64,000 nucleotides of DNA from Rhizobiales bacterium Y(2018) (GTDB lineage Bacteria; Pseudomonadota; Alphaproteobacteria; Rhizobiales; Aestuariivirgaceae). Numbering within the stretch: the first letter of the stretch is position 1; every line of letters starts with the position of its first letter. The position numbers and the translations under genes are program-made. The stretch spans positions 1 to 64,000 of the forward strand of contig SCPD01000009.1 of the NCBI GenBank assembly GCA_005502925.1, written 5' to 3'. Below the pieces are notes generated by a model that was given only the letters and a program-made list of their open reading frames with translations, was not told the DNA's origin and did no database searches. Positions 19,012 through 27,220 of the stretch are shown one piece after another.

Positions 19012-19053
19012 GTTATATCTCACCCCGCAGGGTAGTAAGATTCGCACATCTTT

Positions 19054-19381
19054 CTCCTTCCCCCGCCTCGCGGAGGGCTGTCCGGGGAAAGTTGCGGGAT
19101 GTCTGAGAAATCGCGCGGAAAACAGGATTGGAGAGGCGTCTTCTAAAATGAGATTCAGAATTCCCCCTCGACTTCCCCCTTCTCCCGCCTGCGGGAGAAG
19201 GTGCCCGACAGGGCGGATGAGGGTGCTGGTTCAGTTGATGACATCTCTTCAAGATAACAACGAGACGAAGCTTCAACACTGCCCACATTTGCGGTTCTAC
19301 AGAGGCTGAGAGAACACCCTCATCCGGCCTTCGGCCACCTTCTCCCGCAGGCGGGAGAAGGGGAATGCAGGTGAGGCTTGC
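19054..19381. repeat. Long palindromic repeat, copy C (328 bases)
   Basis: Contains the core element (19179-19362) with cttctcccgc-ctgcgggagaag arms. To its left is a 125-base segment that also precedes copy D. Copies C and D align over 328 bases without net gaps and with about fifteen mismatches. Around copy C, agggctgtccggggaaa (19075-19091) and tttccccggacagccct (19394-19410) form an outer inverted repeat, so one palindrome is nested in another. The whole 527-base gap to the FAH-family gene is otherwise empty. Confidence 0.85.
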
Positions 19382-19538
19382 GTGGTTCGACGAATTTCCC
19401 CGGACAGCCCTGCCGCCTCGCGTGGGAAGGAGGAGATGTGTGAAGGTGATGTGTCTCCGTCCTTGAGGTTTGGCCGCAGCAAAGGCATCGTAGGCGGGAT
19501 GAAAAGCGGGCGCCGGGCGTAGATGTCCGGCGGGAGGC

Positions 19539-20417
19539 GTGGTGAAGATACGTCGTGAGAAGAGGCCGGGCGGCAGCGTCGTTCAGATCGAGAAGGATGG
19601 CGCCTGGGTCGCGTTGAGCGACAGCGAGGCGGCGCATCTCGATTGGCTCCTGGCTTTGCCGCCACCCGCCGATGGGACTCTGCCTTTCCAGCCGCGCTCC
19701 TTTCGCGACGTGCTGCTCTATGAAGATCACTGGATTCAAAGCTCGCGCGGCTATGTCCGGCGCTTCATGCCTCAGGCCTTCCGGGTGACAGCGCTCTACG
19801 AGAAGCTCACCGGCGCGGTCTTTCCGGCCTTCCGGCCGCCGAAACTCCTGGCGCGGCAGCCCATCTATTATTTCGGCAATCATCTCACCATCGTGGCGAG
19901 CGGCATGCCGGTGAAGATACCTTCCTACAGCCGGGCGCTCGATTATGAGCTCGAGCTGGGCTGGGTACTGGCCAGGCCGCTCTTCAACGCCACGCCGGAA
20001 GAGGCGCTGGCGGCGGTCGGCGGGTTCGTCGTCGTCAATGATCTCTCGGCCCGCGATGTACAGAGGGCCGAAATGCAATCGGGTTTCGGGCCGCAGAAGA
20101 GCAAACATTTCCTGAGCTCGATGTCGGCAACGATGGTCGCGCCTGAGCATGTCCTGCCCCGGATCGATGCGCTCGCAGCGCGCGTCGAGATCAATGGCAA
20201 GCTCGTCGCCAGCTTGAGCTCCGCCGGCATGCGGTACTCGATCGGCGAGGTGCTGGCGCATCTCTCGCGCGACGAGCAGCTTCATCCGGGCGAGCTGATC
20301 GCCAGCGGCACGCTGCCGGGCGGCTCGGGTCTCGAGGCGGGCCGTCTCCTCGCGAGCGGCGATGAGCTGCGCCTCGTCATCGAGGAGGTGGGCGAGATCG
20401 TCCACCGGATCCTGTAG
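19539..20417 (+). CDS. Fumarylacetoacetate hydrolase (FAH) family protein
   Basis: A 292-residue protein with the FAH metal-binding pattern: YELELGWVLARPL (acidic E.E ligands) and VVNDLSARDVQRAEM (Asp ligand), then GKSKHF-like QKSKHFLSS and a C-terminal GTLPGGSGLE loop. FAH-family enzymes hydrolyse or decarboxylate beta-diketo acids in aromatic and sugar-acid catabolism. Start codons GTG 19539 and GTG 19542 both sit close behind gggagg; the first is taken. The next gene follows without a gap, so they are co-transcribed. The substrate is unknown. Confidence 0.85.
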   Translation: MVKIRREKRPGGSVVQIEKDGAWVALSDSEAAHLDWLLALPPPADGTLPFQPRSFRDVLLYEDHWIQSSRGYVRRFMPQAFRVTALYEKLTGAVFPAFRPPKLLARQPIYYFGNHLTIVASGMPVKIPSYSRALDYELELGWVLARPLFNATPEEALAAVGGFVVVNDLSARDVQRAEMQSGFGPQKSKHFLSSMSATMVAPEHVLPRIDALAARVEINGKLVASLSSAGMRYSIGEVLAHLSRDEQLHPGELIASGTLPGGSGLEAGRLLASGDELRLVIEEVGEIVHRIL

Positions 20418-21506
20418 ATGATGGACAAGGCACAGTGGCTCACCGGTCCCGACCGGAACGTGACGCGTTACGGCGAGGCGGCGAAATTCTGCGAAGGCCT
20501 CTATCGGCTGACGCCCCGGACCTATGCCTGGATGGTGCCGAACGGCTCCTGGGGCGAAACCAATCTCGGCCTCATCGATTGCGGCGGCAGAAGTGTCGTC
20601 ATCGATACCGGCTGGGATCTCCATTATGCCAGCGAATTCCTCGCCGGCGCCGGCGAGCTTCTGGCGCGTTCACCCGTTCACAGCGTGATCAACACCCATG
20701 CCGATGGCGATCACTGCTGGGGCAACCAGCTTTTCGGCAATGTGCCGATCATCGCGACCCATGCCTGTATCGATCATATGCATCATATCGAGCCCAGATC
20801 GATGCGGCTCCTCGGCAAGGCGGCATCGGTGATGAAACGGCTGCCGGTCGCCGGCATCGACGTGCTCGGCCATTATACGAGCGCGATGCTGGCGCCTTAC
20901 GATTTCCGCGGCATCCGCCTCGTCGCGCCCAATCAGGGTTTTTCCGGCGAGACGACGGTCACGGTCAACGGCATCGATCTCATTCTCATCGAGCTGGGGC
21001 CGGCGCATACGCCGGGCGATGCGATGATCCATGTTCCGTCCGAGAAGGTGCTGTATGCGGGCGACATCCTGTTCACCCATTGCACGCCGGTGGTGTGGGC
21101 GGGGCCGGTTGCCAATATCGTCGCCGGCTTGCGCAGGGTGCTGAGCCTCGATGCCGACTTCATCGTCGCGGGGCATGGGCCGCTGGCGACGCGCGCCGAT
21201 GTCGAATTGCAGATCGCCTATTGGGAGCTCATTCAGGAGGAACTGCATCGCCGCCGTGGTCAGGGCATGACCGCCGCAGAAGCGGCGGGCGATCTTCTGC
21301 TCGGCGCCAAGTTTCAGGCCACAGCTTTCGCGCGCTGGGATTCGCCCGAGCGATTGCTGCGCAACGCGCAGGCGCTTTACGAGGAATGGGGCGAGCGGCC
21401 GAGCCCAATGCCGGACAAGTTCGCGCGGCTCAACACGATGCGCCAGCAAGCCCTGCTGGCGATGAAACTGCCGGAGGCGACGCCGCGGGTGATGCATCAA
21501 AGATAA
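20418..21506 (+). CDS. Metallo-beta-lactamase-fold hydrolase
   Basis: A 362-residue MBL-fold protein. The metal motif reads NTHADGDHCWGNQ, so the third position of HxHxDH is Asp rather than His. Later ligands are TPGDAMIH, YAGDILF and VAGHGP. There is no signal peptide. The start ATG directly abuts the stop of the FAH-family gene. It could be a hydrolase or glyoxalase-II-like thioesterase working with that enzyme. Convergent with the ABC-F gene; the intervening 142 bases hold terminator-like hairpins. Confidence 0.85.
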   Translation: MMDKAQWLTGPDRNVTRYGEAAKFCEGLYRLTPRTYAWMVPNGSWGETNLGLIDCGGRSVVIDTGWDLHYASEFLAGAGELLARSPVHSVINTHADGDHCWGNQLFGNVPIIATHACIDHMHHIEPRSMRLLGKAASVMKRLPVAGIDVLGHYTSAMLAPYDFRGIRLVAPNQGFSGETTVTVNGIDLILIELGPAHTPGDAMIHVPSEKVLYAGDILFTHCTPVVWAGPVANIVAGLRRVLSLDADFIVAGHGPLATRADVELQIAYWELIQEELHRRRGQGMTAAEAAGDLLLGAKFQATAFARWDSPERLLRNAQALYEEWGERPSPMPDKFARLNTMRQQALLAMKLPEATPRVMHQR

Positions 21507-21528
21507 GAACAGGGAGTTCCCCTGATAA

Positions 21529-21549
21529 TCCCTGCAGAATCTGCAGGGG
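21529..21549. terminator. Hairpin between convergent MBL and ABC-F genes
   Basis: tccctgcag-aat-ctgcaggga is a perfect nine-base-pair stem with a three-base loop, 23 bases after the MBL stop. The 142-base gap also contains repeated caggg(g)a words and a second inverted pair, gggaaca (21580) with tgttccc (21608). There is no long T-run, so termination in either direction is only probable. Confidence 0.55.
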
Positions 21550-21648
21550 ATTTACAGCGGATTTGCAGGGGAAGAACAGGGAACAACAGAGGATTTGTGA
21601 TTTCCGCTGTTCCCGGAGCCTTTCTCCCCGGAAACCATTTCCCGAATG

Positions 21649-23250
21649 TCATGGCCCGGCCCGCGATTGCAAGGGCATGTCCAGCCGCCGCGTGATGCCG
21701 ATCGCCGAGAGGAAGGCCTCGTCATGGCTGACCACCAATAGCGCGCCGTCATAGGCGGCGAGTCCGGCTTCGACCGCGGCGATCGAGTCGAGATCGAGAT
21801 GATTGGTCGGCTCATCGAGGATCAGGAGCGACGGAGGCTCGCGTCCGCCGAGCACGCAGGCAAGACCGGCGCGCAGCATCTGGCCGCCGCTCAGGGCGCC
21901 GACATTCTGCAGCGCCGCGTCGGCCCTGAACATGAAACGGGCGAGGGCGGCGCGGCAGGCATTCTCGTCGGCTTCAGGGTTGAGGCGGCGGAAATTGTCG
22001 CGGATCGTCTCGCGCGGATCGAGCAGGCTGACCCGCTGGTCGAGCATGGCGAAGCGGCTCTTCACCGCGACGTTTCCGGCCCAAGGTTGCAGCTTGCCGG
22101 CGATGAGCGCCAGCACCGTCGTCTTGCCGGAGCCATTGGGGCCGGTAATGGCGATACGTTCGGGCCCGGTGATGGTGAAAGTGAGATCGCTGAGGACCGG
22201 CCGGCCGGGCACGTAACCGGCGGTGACGCCCTCCAGCCGCAGCACCACGCGGCTTGCCGGCAGGCCGGTCGACGGCACCGTCACGGACAAGGGCTGCAGG
22301 ATCTCGATCCGTTTGCGGGCTTCCGCCGCAGCGGCGGCCGCTTCGCTGCGCCGGTCCTCGGCAAGACGCTTGAGGGCGCCGCTGGTGTTCTCGCTCTTCT
22401 GCTTGAGGCCGCCCAGGATGATGCGCGGTATGCCGCCTTTGGCACCCTTCCGGCGGCCGGCGCTGTCCTTACGCGCTTTGCGCTCGGTGGCGAGCTGCGT
22501 CTTGCGATCCAGTTCGGCGACACGTTTCTCGGCATCGGCAAGATCGTGGCGCGCCGCCGCCAGCTCCAGCGCCTTGCGGTCCTGATAGGTGCTCCAATTG
22601 CCGCCATAACGTGTCATGCCGAGCGAGGTCAGCTCGACGATGGCATCCATGTGGTCGAGCAATCCGCGGTCGTGGCTGATGACGATGGCGCCGGCACGCC
22701 AGTGGCTGAGCAGATCGATCACCGCCTGGCGGCCATCGCGGTCGAGATTGTTGGTGGGCTCGTCGAGCAGCAGGAAGTCGGGTTCGGCGAAGACCAGAGC
22801 GGCAAGGGCTGCCCGCGTGCGCTGGCCGCCGGAGAGCGTAGCGAGCGGCGTCACCGGTTCCGCTTCAAGGCCGACGCGTGAAAGGGCCAGGGCAAGCCGC
22901 GATGCGAGTGTCCAGTCGGCGTCGGCCAGCTCTGCCGCCGTGGCCTCGCCCGTCTCGGCGCGCCGCAGCAGCGCCAGCCCGTCAGTGATGCCGAAGAGAT
23001 CGGCGATGGTTCCACCGGGCCGCAATTGGACGGCCTGGTTGAGGATGCCGAGCCGGCCATTCACGGAAACCGCGCCCGAATGGGGGCTGAGCTCGCCGGT
23101 GATCAGCTTGAGAAGTGTGGTCTTGCCGACGCCATTGCGACCGACGAGCCCGGTCAGCTCGGGCTCGAAACTCAGATCGAGATTTGCGAGGAGCGGGCGG
23201 CCGTCAGCTGTGACGAAGGATAGATTGGAGAGGACGATCGATGCAGACAT
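21649..23250 (-). CDS. ABC-F family ATPase (ribosome-associated, no membrane domain)
   Basis: A 533-residue protein with two ABC ATPase domains and no transmembrane segments. The first has GRNGVGKTTLLKLITG, LSGGQRTRAALAALVF and LLLDEPTNNLD; the second has GPNGSGKTTVLALIAGKL, LSGGQMLRAGLACVL and LILDEPTNHLD. The linker between is basic and helical (ATERKARKDSAGRRKGAKGG), typical of ABC-F translation factors. The ATG at 23250 is used; the frame continues to a TTG at 23271 without a better ribosome-binding site. It may resolve stalled ribosomes or protect them from antibiotics. The exact subfamily is not assigned. Confidence 0.9.
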   Translation of the reverse strand: MSASIVLSNLSFVTADGRPLLANLDLSFEPELTGLVGRNGVGKTTLLKLITGELSPHSGAVSVNGRLGILNQAVQLRPGGTIADLFGITDGLALLRRAETGEATAAELADADWTLASRLALALSRVGLEAEPVTPLATLSGGQRTRAALAALVFAEPDFLLLDEPTNNLDRDGRQAVIDLLSHWRAGAIVISHDRGLLDHMDAIVELTSLGMTRYGGNWSTYQDRKALELAAARHDLADAEKRVAELDRKTQLATERKARKDSAGRRKGAKGGIPRIILGGLKQKSENTSGALKRLAEDRRSEAAAAAAEARKRIEILQPLSVTVPSTGLPASRVVLRLEGVTAGYVPGRPVLSDLTFTITGPERIAITGPNGSGKTTVLALIAGKLQPWAGNVAVKSRFAMLDQRVSLLDPRETIRDNFRRLNPEADENACRAALARFMFRADAALQNVGALSGGQMLRAGLACVLGGREPPSLLILDEPTNHLDLDSIAAVEAGLAAYDGALLVVSHDEAFLSAIGITRRLDMPLQSRAGP

Positions 23251-23468
23251 GGTGAATTTCCCTGATGGCAAGGCGGGTGGGCATTGCGGTCAGGTTGAAA
23301 TCCATTGCTGCGAATATCCTCGTGACGTTGATGAGCAGGCGTCTATTTAGGAAAGCCGCGCCGTGCGATCAAGCCCCCCATAGGAGGCAGGGCTATCGCA
23401 TATGAGATCGTGTGAAAGCGGAAGAGCATTCCCACGTTTTCCGTTTCGCCTGCATTTCACTCATCCTG

Positions 23469-23796
23469 CTCCTTCCCCCGCTTCGCGCAGGACTGTCCGG
23501 GGAAAATTGCGGGATGTCTGAGAAATCGCACGGAAAACAGGATTGGAGGCGCGTCTTCCAAAATGAGACTCAGAATTCCCCCCCGACTTCCCCCTTCTCC
23601 CGCCTGCGGGAGAAGGTGCCCGACAGGGCGGATGAGGGTGCTGGTTCAGTTGATGACATCTCTTCAAGAAAACAACGAGACGAAGCTTCAACACCGCCCA
23701 CGTTTGCGCTTCCACAGAGGCTGAGAGAACACCCTCATCCGGCCTTCGGCCACCTTCTCCCGCAGGCGGGAGAAGGGGAATGCAGGTGAGGCTTGC
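23469..23796. repeat. Long palindromic repeat, copy D (328 bases)
   Basis: Near-copy of 19054-19381, same length, with about fifteen substitutions. The core with hairpin arms is 23594-23777. Unlike copy C it lacks the right outer arm tttccccggacagccct; sequence after ggcttgc is unrelated. It occupies most of the 731-base divergent gap between the ABC-F and MarC genes, which otherwise shows no open frame of note. Confidence 0.85.
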
Positions 23797-23981
23797 TCCA
23801 AATCTCATATGCCATACCCCTGACGCGAGAGGGGAGTGGAAAGAGCAGCCGCGACCGCTTCCATTTTTGTTCGCTTGACCGTCAGGCCGCTTTCTCACTA
23901 CGGTAACTGATCCGGCGGGTAGTCGTTTGCGCGTAATTGGCGTCGTCAGATTTCAACAAATGGCGAGAAAGCGAGCCCCCT

Positions 23982-24629
23982 ATGGATTTCTCGGTAATCA
24001 ATGTCGACCTCGTGGTGAAACTGCTGCTGCTCCTGCTGATCGGCATGGGGCCTAAGATCGCGCTGGTGCCGTTTCTTGAAAAGACCAAGAAATTCGATGC
24101 GGAGAAGCAGCGGGCCATTGGCCGGCAGATGGTCATGACGGCAGTCGTCGCGGCCCTCGTCCTGTTCGCCTTAGGCGGATTACTCATGCGCCTCCTCCAT
24201 ATCACCGATGGTGCGGTTGCGGTCGCCGGCGGGATCATCCTGGCTATCCTGGCCATCAATATGGTGAATGCGCCGGGCCAGAAGATCGTGGAGGAGGTGG
24301 AACTACTGGAGGACCCGAAAAAAATCGCGGTCTATCCGCTGGCGGTGCCCTATTTGCTGAATCCCGTCGGCATCACGATCCTCATCATTGCCTCAGGCGA
24401 GGTCGTCTCGGTGGTGAGCGCGGTCCTGGTCGTGGGCCTTATCCTCCTGGTAGGGGCGTTTGATTACTTGATCTTCACCAATATCGACAAACTGGCCAAG
24501 CGCCTGAAGCCGGCCAGTCTGGTCGTTTCCGAAGTCGTGTTCGGCCTATTGCTGACGGCGGTCGCCATCCAGCTGGCGGTGACCGGATTGGGTAAGCTCG
24601 GCATCATCGCGCCAGCCGCGGGACACTAG
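23982..24629 (+). CDS. MarC family integral membrane protein
   Basis: A 215-residue protein with about six hydrophobic helices: LVVKLLLLLLIGMGPKIALVPF at the N-terminus, then IAVYPLAVPYLLNPVGITILI, which carries the conserved PLA.P.L..P.GI motif of the MarC/NAAT family. The ATG at 23982 fits the family's usual start; an upstream TTG at 23937 would add a non-hydrophobic extension. Function of MarC proteins is not settled (the link to multiple-antibiotic resistance in enterobacteria was withdrawn). It stands alone between two repeat-filled gaps. Confidence 0.82.
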   Translation: MDFSVINVDLVVKLLLLLLIGMGPKIALVPFLEKTKKFDAEKQRAIGRQMVMTAVVAALVLFALGGLLMRLLHITDGAVAVAGGIILAILAINMVNAPGQKIVEEVELLEDPKKIAVYPLAVPYLLNPVGITILIIASGEVVSVVSAVLVVGLILLVGAFDYLIFTNIDKLAKRLKPASLVVSEVVFGLLLTAVAIQLAVTGLGKLGIIAPAAGH

Positions 24630-24658
24630 GAGCGGGATGAGATTAGCTCCGCCCACTA

Positions 24659-24882
24659 CCCTCACCCTGAGGTGCCCGCCGAAGGCGGGCCCAGATCACG
24701 ATCCGTTCAGATCGAGACGATCTGAACGGATAAACGTGATCGAATTTCCTAGTTGGCGCGTGATCGAACGGAAAACCGGTATCCACTTTTCCTGATCACG
24801 CGCCCAGGGCGGCAAGCGGCAAGACTTCTGTGCCTGGATCATGCTTCGAGGCTCGCTACGCTCGCACCTCAGCATGAGCGTA
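24659..24882. repeat. Composite nested palindromic repeat
   Basis: Three palindromes lie in tandem/nested order. Outer arms are ctcaccctgaggtg (about 24661) and cacctcagcatgag (about 24865). Inside are a long hairpin 24694-24741 with gatcacg/cgtgatc ends around gatccgttcagatc, and a second hairpin 24756-24803 with perfect ten-base ends gcgcgtgatc/gatcacgcgc enclosing gaaaaccggtatccactttt, a sequence typical of Rhizobiales intergenic repeats. The right outer arm runs into the DUF2955 gene and supplies its stop codon. Confidence 0.75.
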
Positions 24883-25948
24883 TTTTAGAGTCATCACGCT
24901 TTAGGGACGCCGGATCAGGTTTTCGGCGCAATCGCGAGACGAGGCTCAAGGCGCCGATCGTATAGGCGCTGGCAATGATAATCTTCAGCACGCGTATGAT
25001 GAAGCTTTCCGCCGATGCTCCCGGCATTGGCGATACGCCAAGACCCAGAATCAGGATGAAGCTTGCCAGGCCGACGACGTAAATCGGGGCGGCCGGGCCG
25101 CCGCGCGCGATCCGCCCGGCAAACCACAGGCTCGATACGAGCACGGCAAAGAGAAAAAACGCGAAACTGTCCGTCAGAACGACGAACTCATGCGCGACGA
25201 CGCCCGCCGCGCCGCCGAGCAGGTTGCCGAGGATCAGGCCCATGGCGAGACGCGCCCCGCGCGAAGGATCGATCTGGCGCAGGATGTTGAGCGTCATGAT
25301 CAGGATAACGAGATTGTTGATATCCGCACCGATGATGAAGGCGACGAGAAGCGGAAGCAGGACGAGCGTGTCGGACAGGGCGATCCGCGCCGCGGCGGCG
25401 GCGTCCAGGCCAGGCGATGGAGCCGCCGGCGGATCATTATCCGGCGTCGGAAGCACGGCATGGGCGATCGCTACGACCACAACCGCGGTAATACCGCTCA
25501 GGACCAGAAGCCGGGCAAATTCCTCTCCCGTCGGCGCCGAGATGATGGTGATGATCGGAATGGCGCAGAAGGCGATGCGGATCAGCGACATGGCAAAGGC
25601 GGATATGCCCCGTCTCTCGCCGTAGAAGGCCAGGAAGATGATCAGGCCGACACACAGGAGCAGCACCGCCGGGGTTCCGTTGAACAGGTTCGAGGCGATG
25701 AGGGCCGCGACGCTGGCGCCGGCCAGGAGCAGCGGGATGGCCAAAATCTGCGCCGGCTTGATGCCGGACGGCATGGCGGCCAGCAATTGCACGACGATCA
25801 TCGGCGCCAGAAAGCTGAACTCCCAGCCCTGATACTCGGCAAAACCGAAGGCCAAGGTTGCGGAGAAAGCGAGGCGCAATGCCTGCCGCACGATCCTGAC
25901 ATGTGCGCCGTGTGCGGCCTGCCGGTCGTGGGGCGGGGCGGTCGCCAT
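24869..25948 (-). CDS. DUF2955/FUSC-like membrane protein, efflux partner
   Basis: A 359-residue protein with about ten hydrophobic segments in two halves and a hydrophilic middle (TPDNDPPAAPSPGLDAAAAAR), the layout of DUF2955/FUSC-like proteins related to the AaeB efflux component. The start follows the stop of the HlyD-type adaptor by one base. The pair probably forms an inner-membrane export unit for an aromatic or amphipathic compound. The C-terminal residues and stop codon lie within a repeat arm (24869-24882), so the original end may have been replaced. Confidence 0.8.
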   Translation of the reverse strand: MATAPPHDRQAAHGAHVRIVRQALRLAFSATLAFGFAEYQGWEFSFLAPMIVVQLLAAMPSGIKPAQILAIPLLLAGASVAALIASNLFNGTPAVLLLCVGLIIFLAFYGERRGISAFAMSLIRIAFCAIPIITIISAPTGEEFARLLVLSGITAVVVVAIAHAVLPTPDNDPPAAPSPGLDAAAAARIALSDTLVLLPLLVAFIIGADINNLVILIMTLNILRQIDPSRGARLAMGLILGNLLGGAAGVVAHEFVVLTDSFAFFLFAVLVSSLWFAGRIARGGPAAPIYVVGLASFILILGLGVSPMPGASAESFIIRVLKIIIASAYTIGALSLVSRLRRKPDPASLKRDDSKIRSC

Positions 25949-25949
25949 C

Positions 25950-27077
25950 TCAGCCGAGATAGCTCAGATACGCGACAATGGTGATCCACAATCGCCCGAT
26001 CGCATCAGTGAGCGAACTCTGGCCCGTATAGACCACTATATTGGCCTGCGATCCGAGCAGGATTTTCTTCGGCCGGCTGTCCGGATCGAACTGAATTCGC
26101 ACGGCGAAGCGCTGCGACTCGCGCACCCAGCCGCTGTCATTGCGGATCGTCGGCAGTCCGGTGGCCGGATCAATACTGCGGGTGCTCACGCCCCAGCCGA
26201 CACTCTCGATCTTGCCCGGATAGATTCGCCCGGGTCGGATATCCAGCACAATGTCGACCGGACTTCCCACCGCCAGGTTCTCGAGATTGTTCTCGCGAAA
26301 CTCGGATTCGATCCAGATCACGTCAGCATCGATGAACGTCATGACCGCCTGTCCCGCCCCGACAAACTGGCCGCTGGTCAATTGCAGATTGGTGACGACG
26401 CCATCGGATGGCGCCCGCACGACCGTATCCTTGAGATCGCGCTGCGCGTTGCGAAGCTCTGCCTGGGCCTGGCGGATTTGCGGATTGTCCGCCCCCTGCG
26501 GCCCGAGATTCTGACGCGCCTGCTCGACTTCCGCCTTGGCGCGATCGACGTCGGCAATCGCCGAATCGAGATTTGCCTGCGCCTGATCCCCTTTGGCCCT
26601 GGGATAATGACCCTTTTTGACCAGTTCGAGGACGCGCCCGGCCTGTTCCCGCATATTGATGAAGTTGGCCTCGGCTTCGGCAAGGCGTGCCTCGGCAGCA
26701 GCAAGCGCCGCCGTCGACGCGCCGATATTCTGGCCGGCGGTGGCAAGCTTGGCTTCAGCGATGTCGACGATGATCTGATAGCGTTCGGGATCGATGACAA
26801 ACAATATTTCGTTGGTCCGCGCGATCTGATTGTCCACGACATTCACGGACGTGACCCGTCCGGCCACATCGGGCGCCACCCGCACGAGATAGGCCTGTAC
26901 CGTGGCTTGATCGGTATAGGGGGTCAGCCGGTCGGCGATGAGGCCATAAACGAAGAAGCCGAGACCCAATGCCAGAAGCGCCAGAGTGATCGATCGCACG
27001 GGATTGGGCGGCGCGCGCTTAGCCGGTTGTTCCGGCTCATGCGAATCGGCTGCGGGACTGTCGGTTCGCTCTGGCAT
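25950..27077 (-). CDS. HlyD/EmrA-type membrane fusion protein
   Basis: A 375-residue adaptor. It has one N-terminal transmembrane helix (SITLALLALGLGFFVYGLIADRL), the barrel-sandwich half VRVAPDVAGRVTSVNV, a coiled-coil hairpin from about 105 to 215, and the return strand VVRAPSDGVVTNLQLTSGQFV. It is the first gene of a two-gene minus operon with the DUF2955 protein. It likely bridges that permease-like protein toward the outer membrane. No regulator or outer-membrane channel is adjacent. Confidence 0.9.
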   Translation of the reverse strand: MPERTDSPAADSHEPEQPAKRAPPNPVRSITLALLALGLGFFVYGLIADRLTPYTDQATVQAYLVRVAPDVAGRVTSVNVVDNQIARTNEILFVIDPERYQIIVDIAEAKLATAGQNIGASTAALAAAEARLAEAEANFINMREQAGRVLELVKKGHYPRAKGDQAQANLDSAIADVDRAKAEVEQARQNLGPQGADNPQIRQAQAELRNAQRDLKDTVVRAPSDGVVTNLQLTSGQFVGAGQAVMTFIDADVIWIESEFRENNLENLAVGSPVDIVLDIRPGRIYPGKIESVGWGVSTRSIDPATGLPTIRNDSGWVRESQRFAVRIQFDPDSRPKKILLGSQANIVVYTGQSSLTDAIGRLWITIVAYLSYLG

Positions 27078-27220
27078 AGAAAACGAGACCTCACGGATGT
27101 GGAGCGCGGGTGGATCAAGTCACGAGAACTGTAGCGCCCCCACTACGAACCAAAAGGCCTGCACGAGCTATAATCCAGAATCGGGCCGGCGAAAAGCCTG
27201 CAAAGCGGCCGATAGAGGGC

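Noticed and set aside
15817-19047. 1076-codon open frame on the minus strand opposite the RND permease
   Set aside because: It is a mirror of a secure RND gene in GC-rich DNA; its translation is rich in Arg/His/Asp with no domain, and it has no plausible regulatory context.
20435-21754. 439-codon plus-strand frame overlapping the MBL gene
   Set aside because: Arg-rich shadow frame of the MBL-fold gene, crossing its stop and the terminator region; no motif and no ribosome-binding site.
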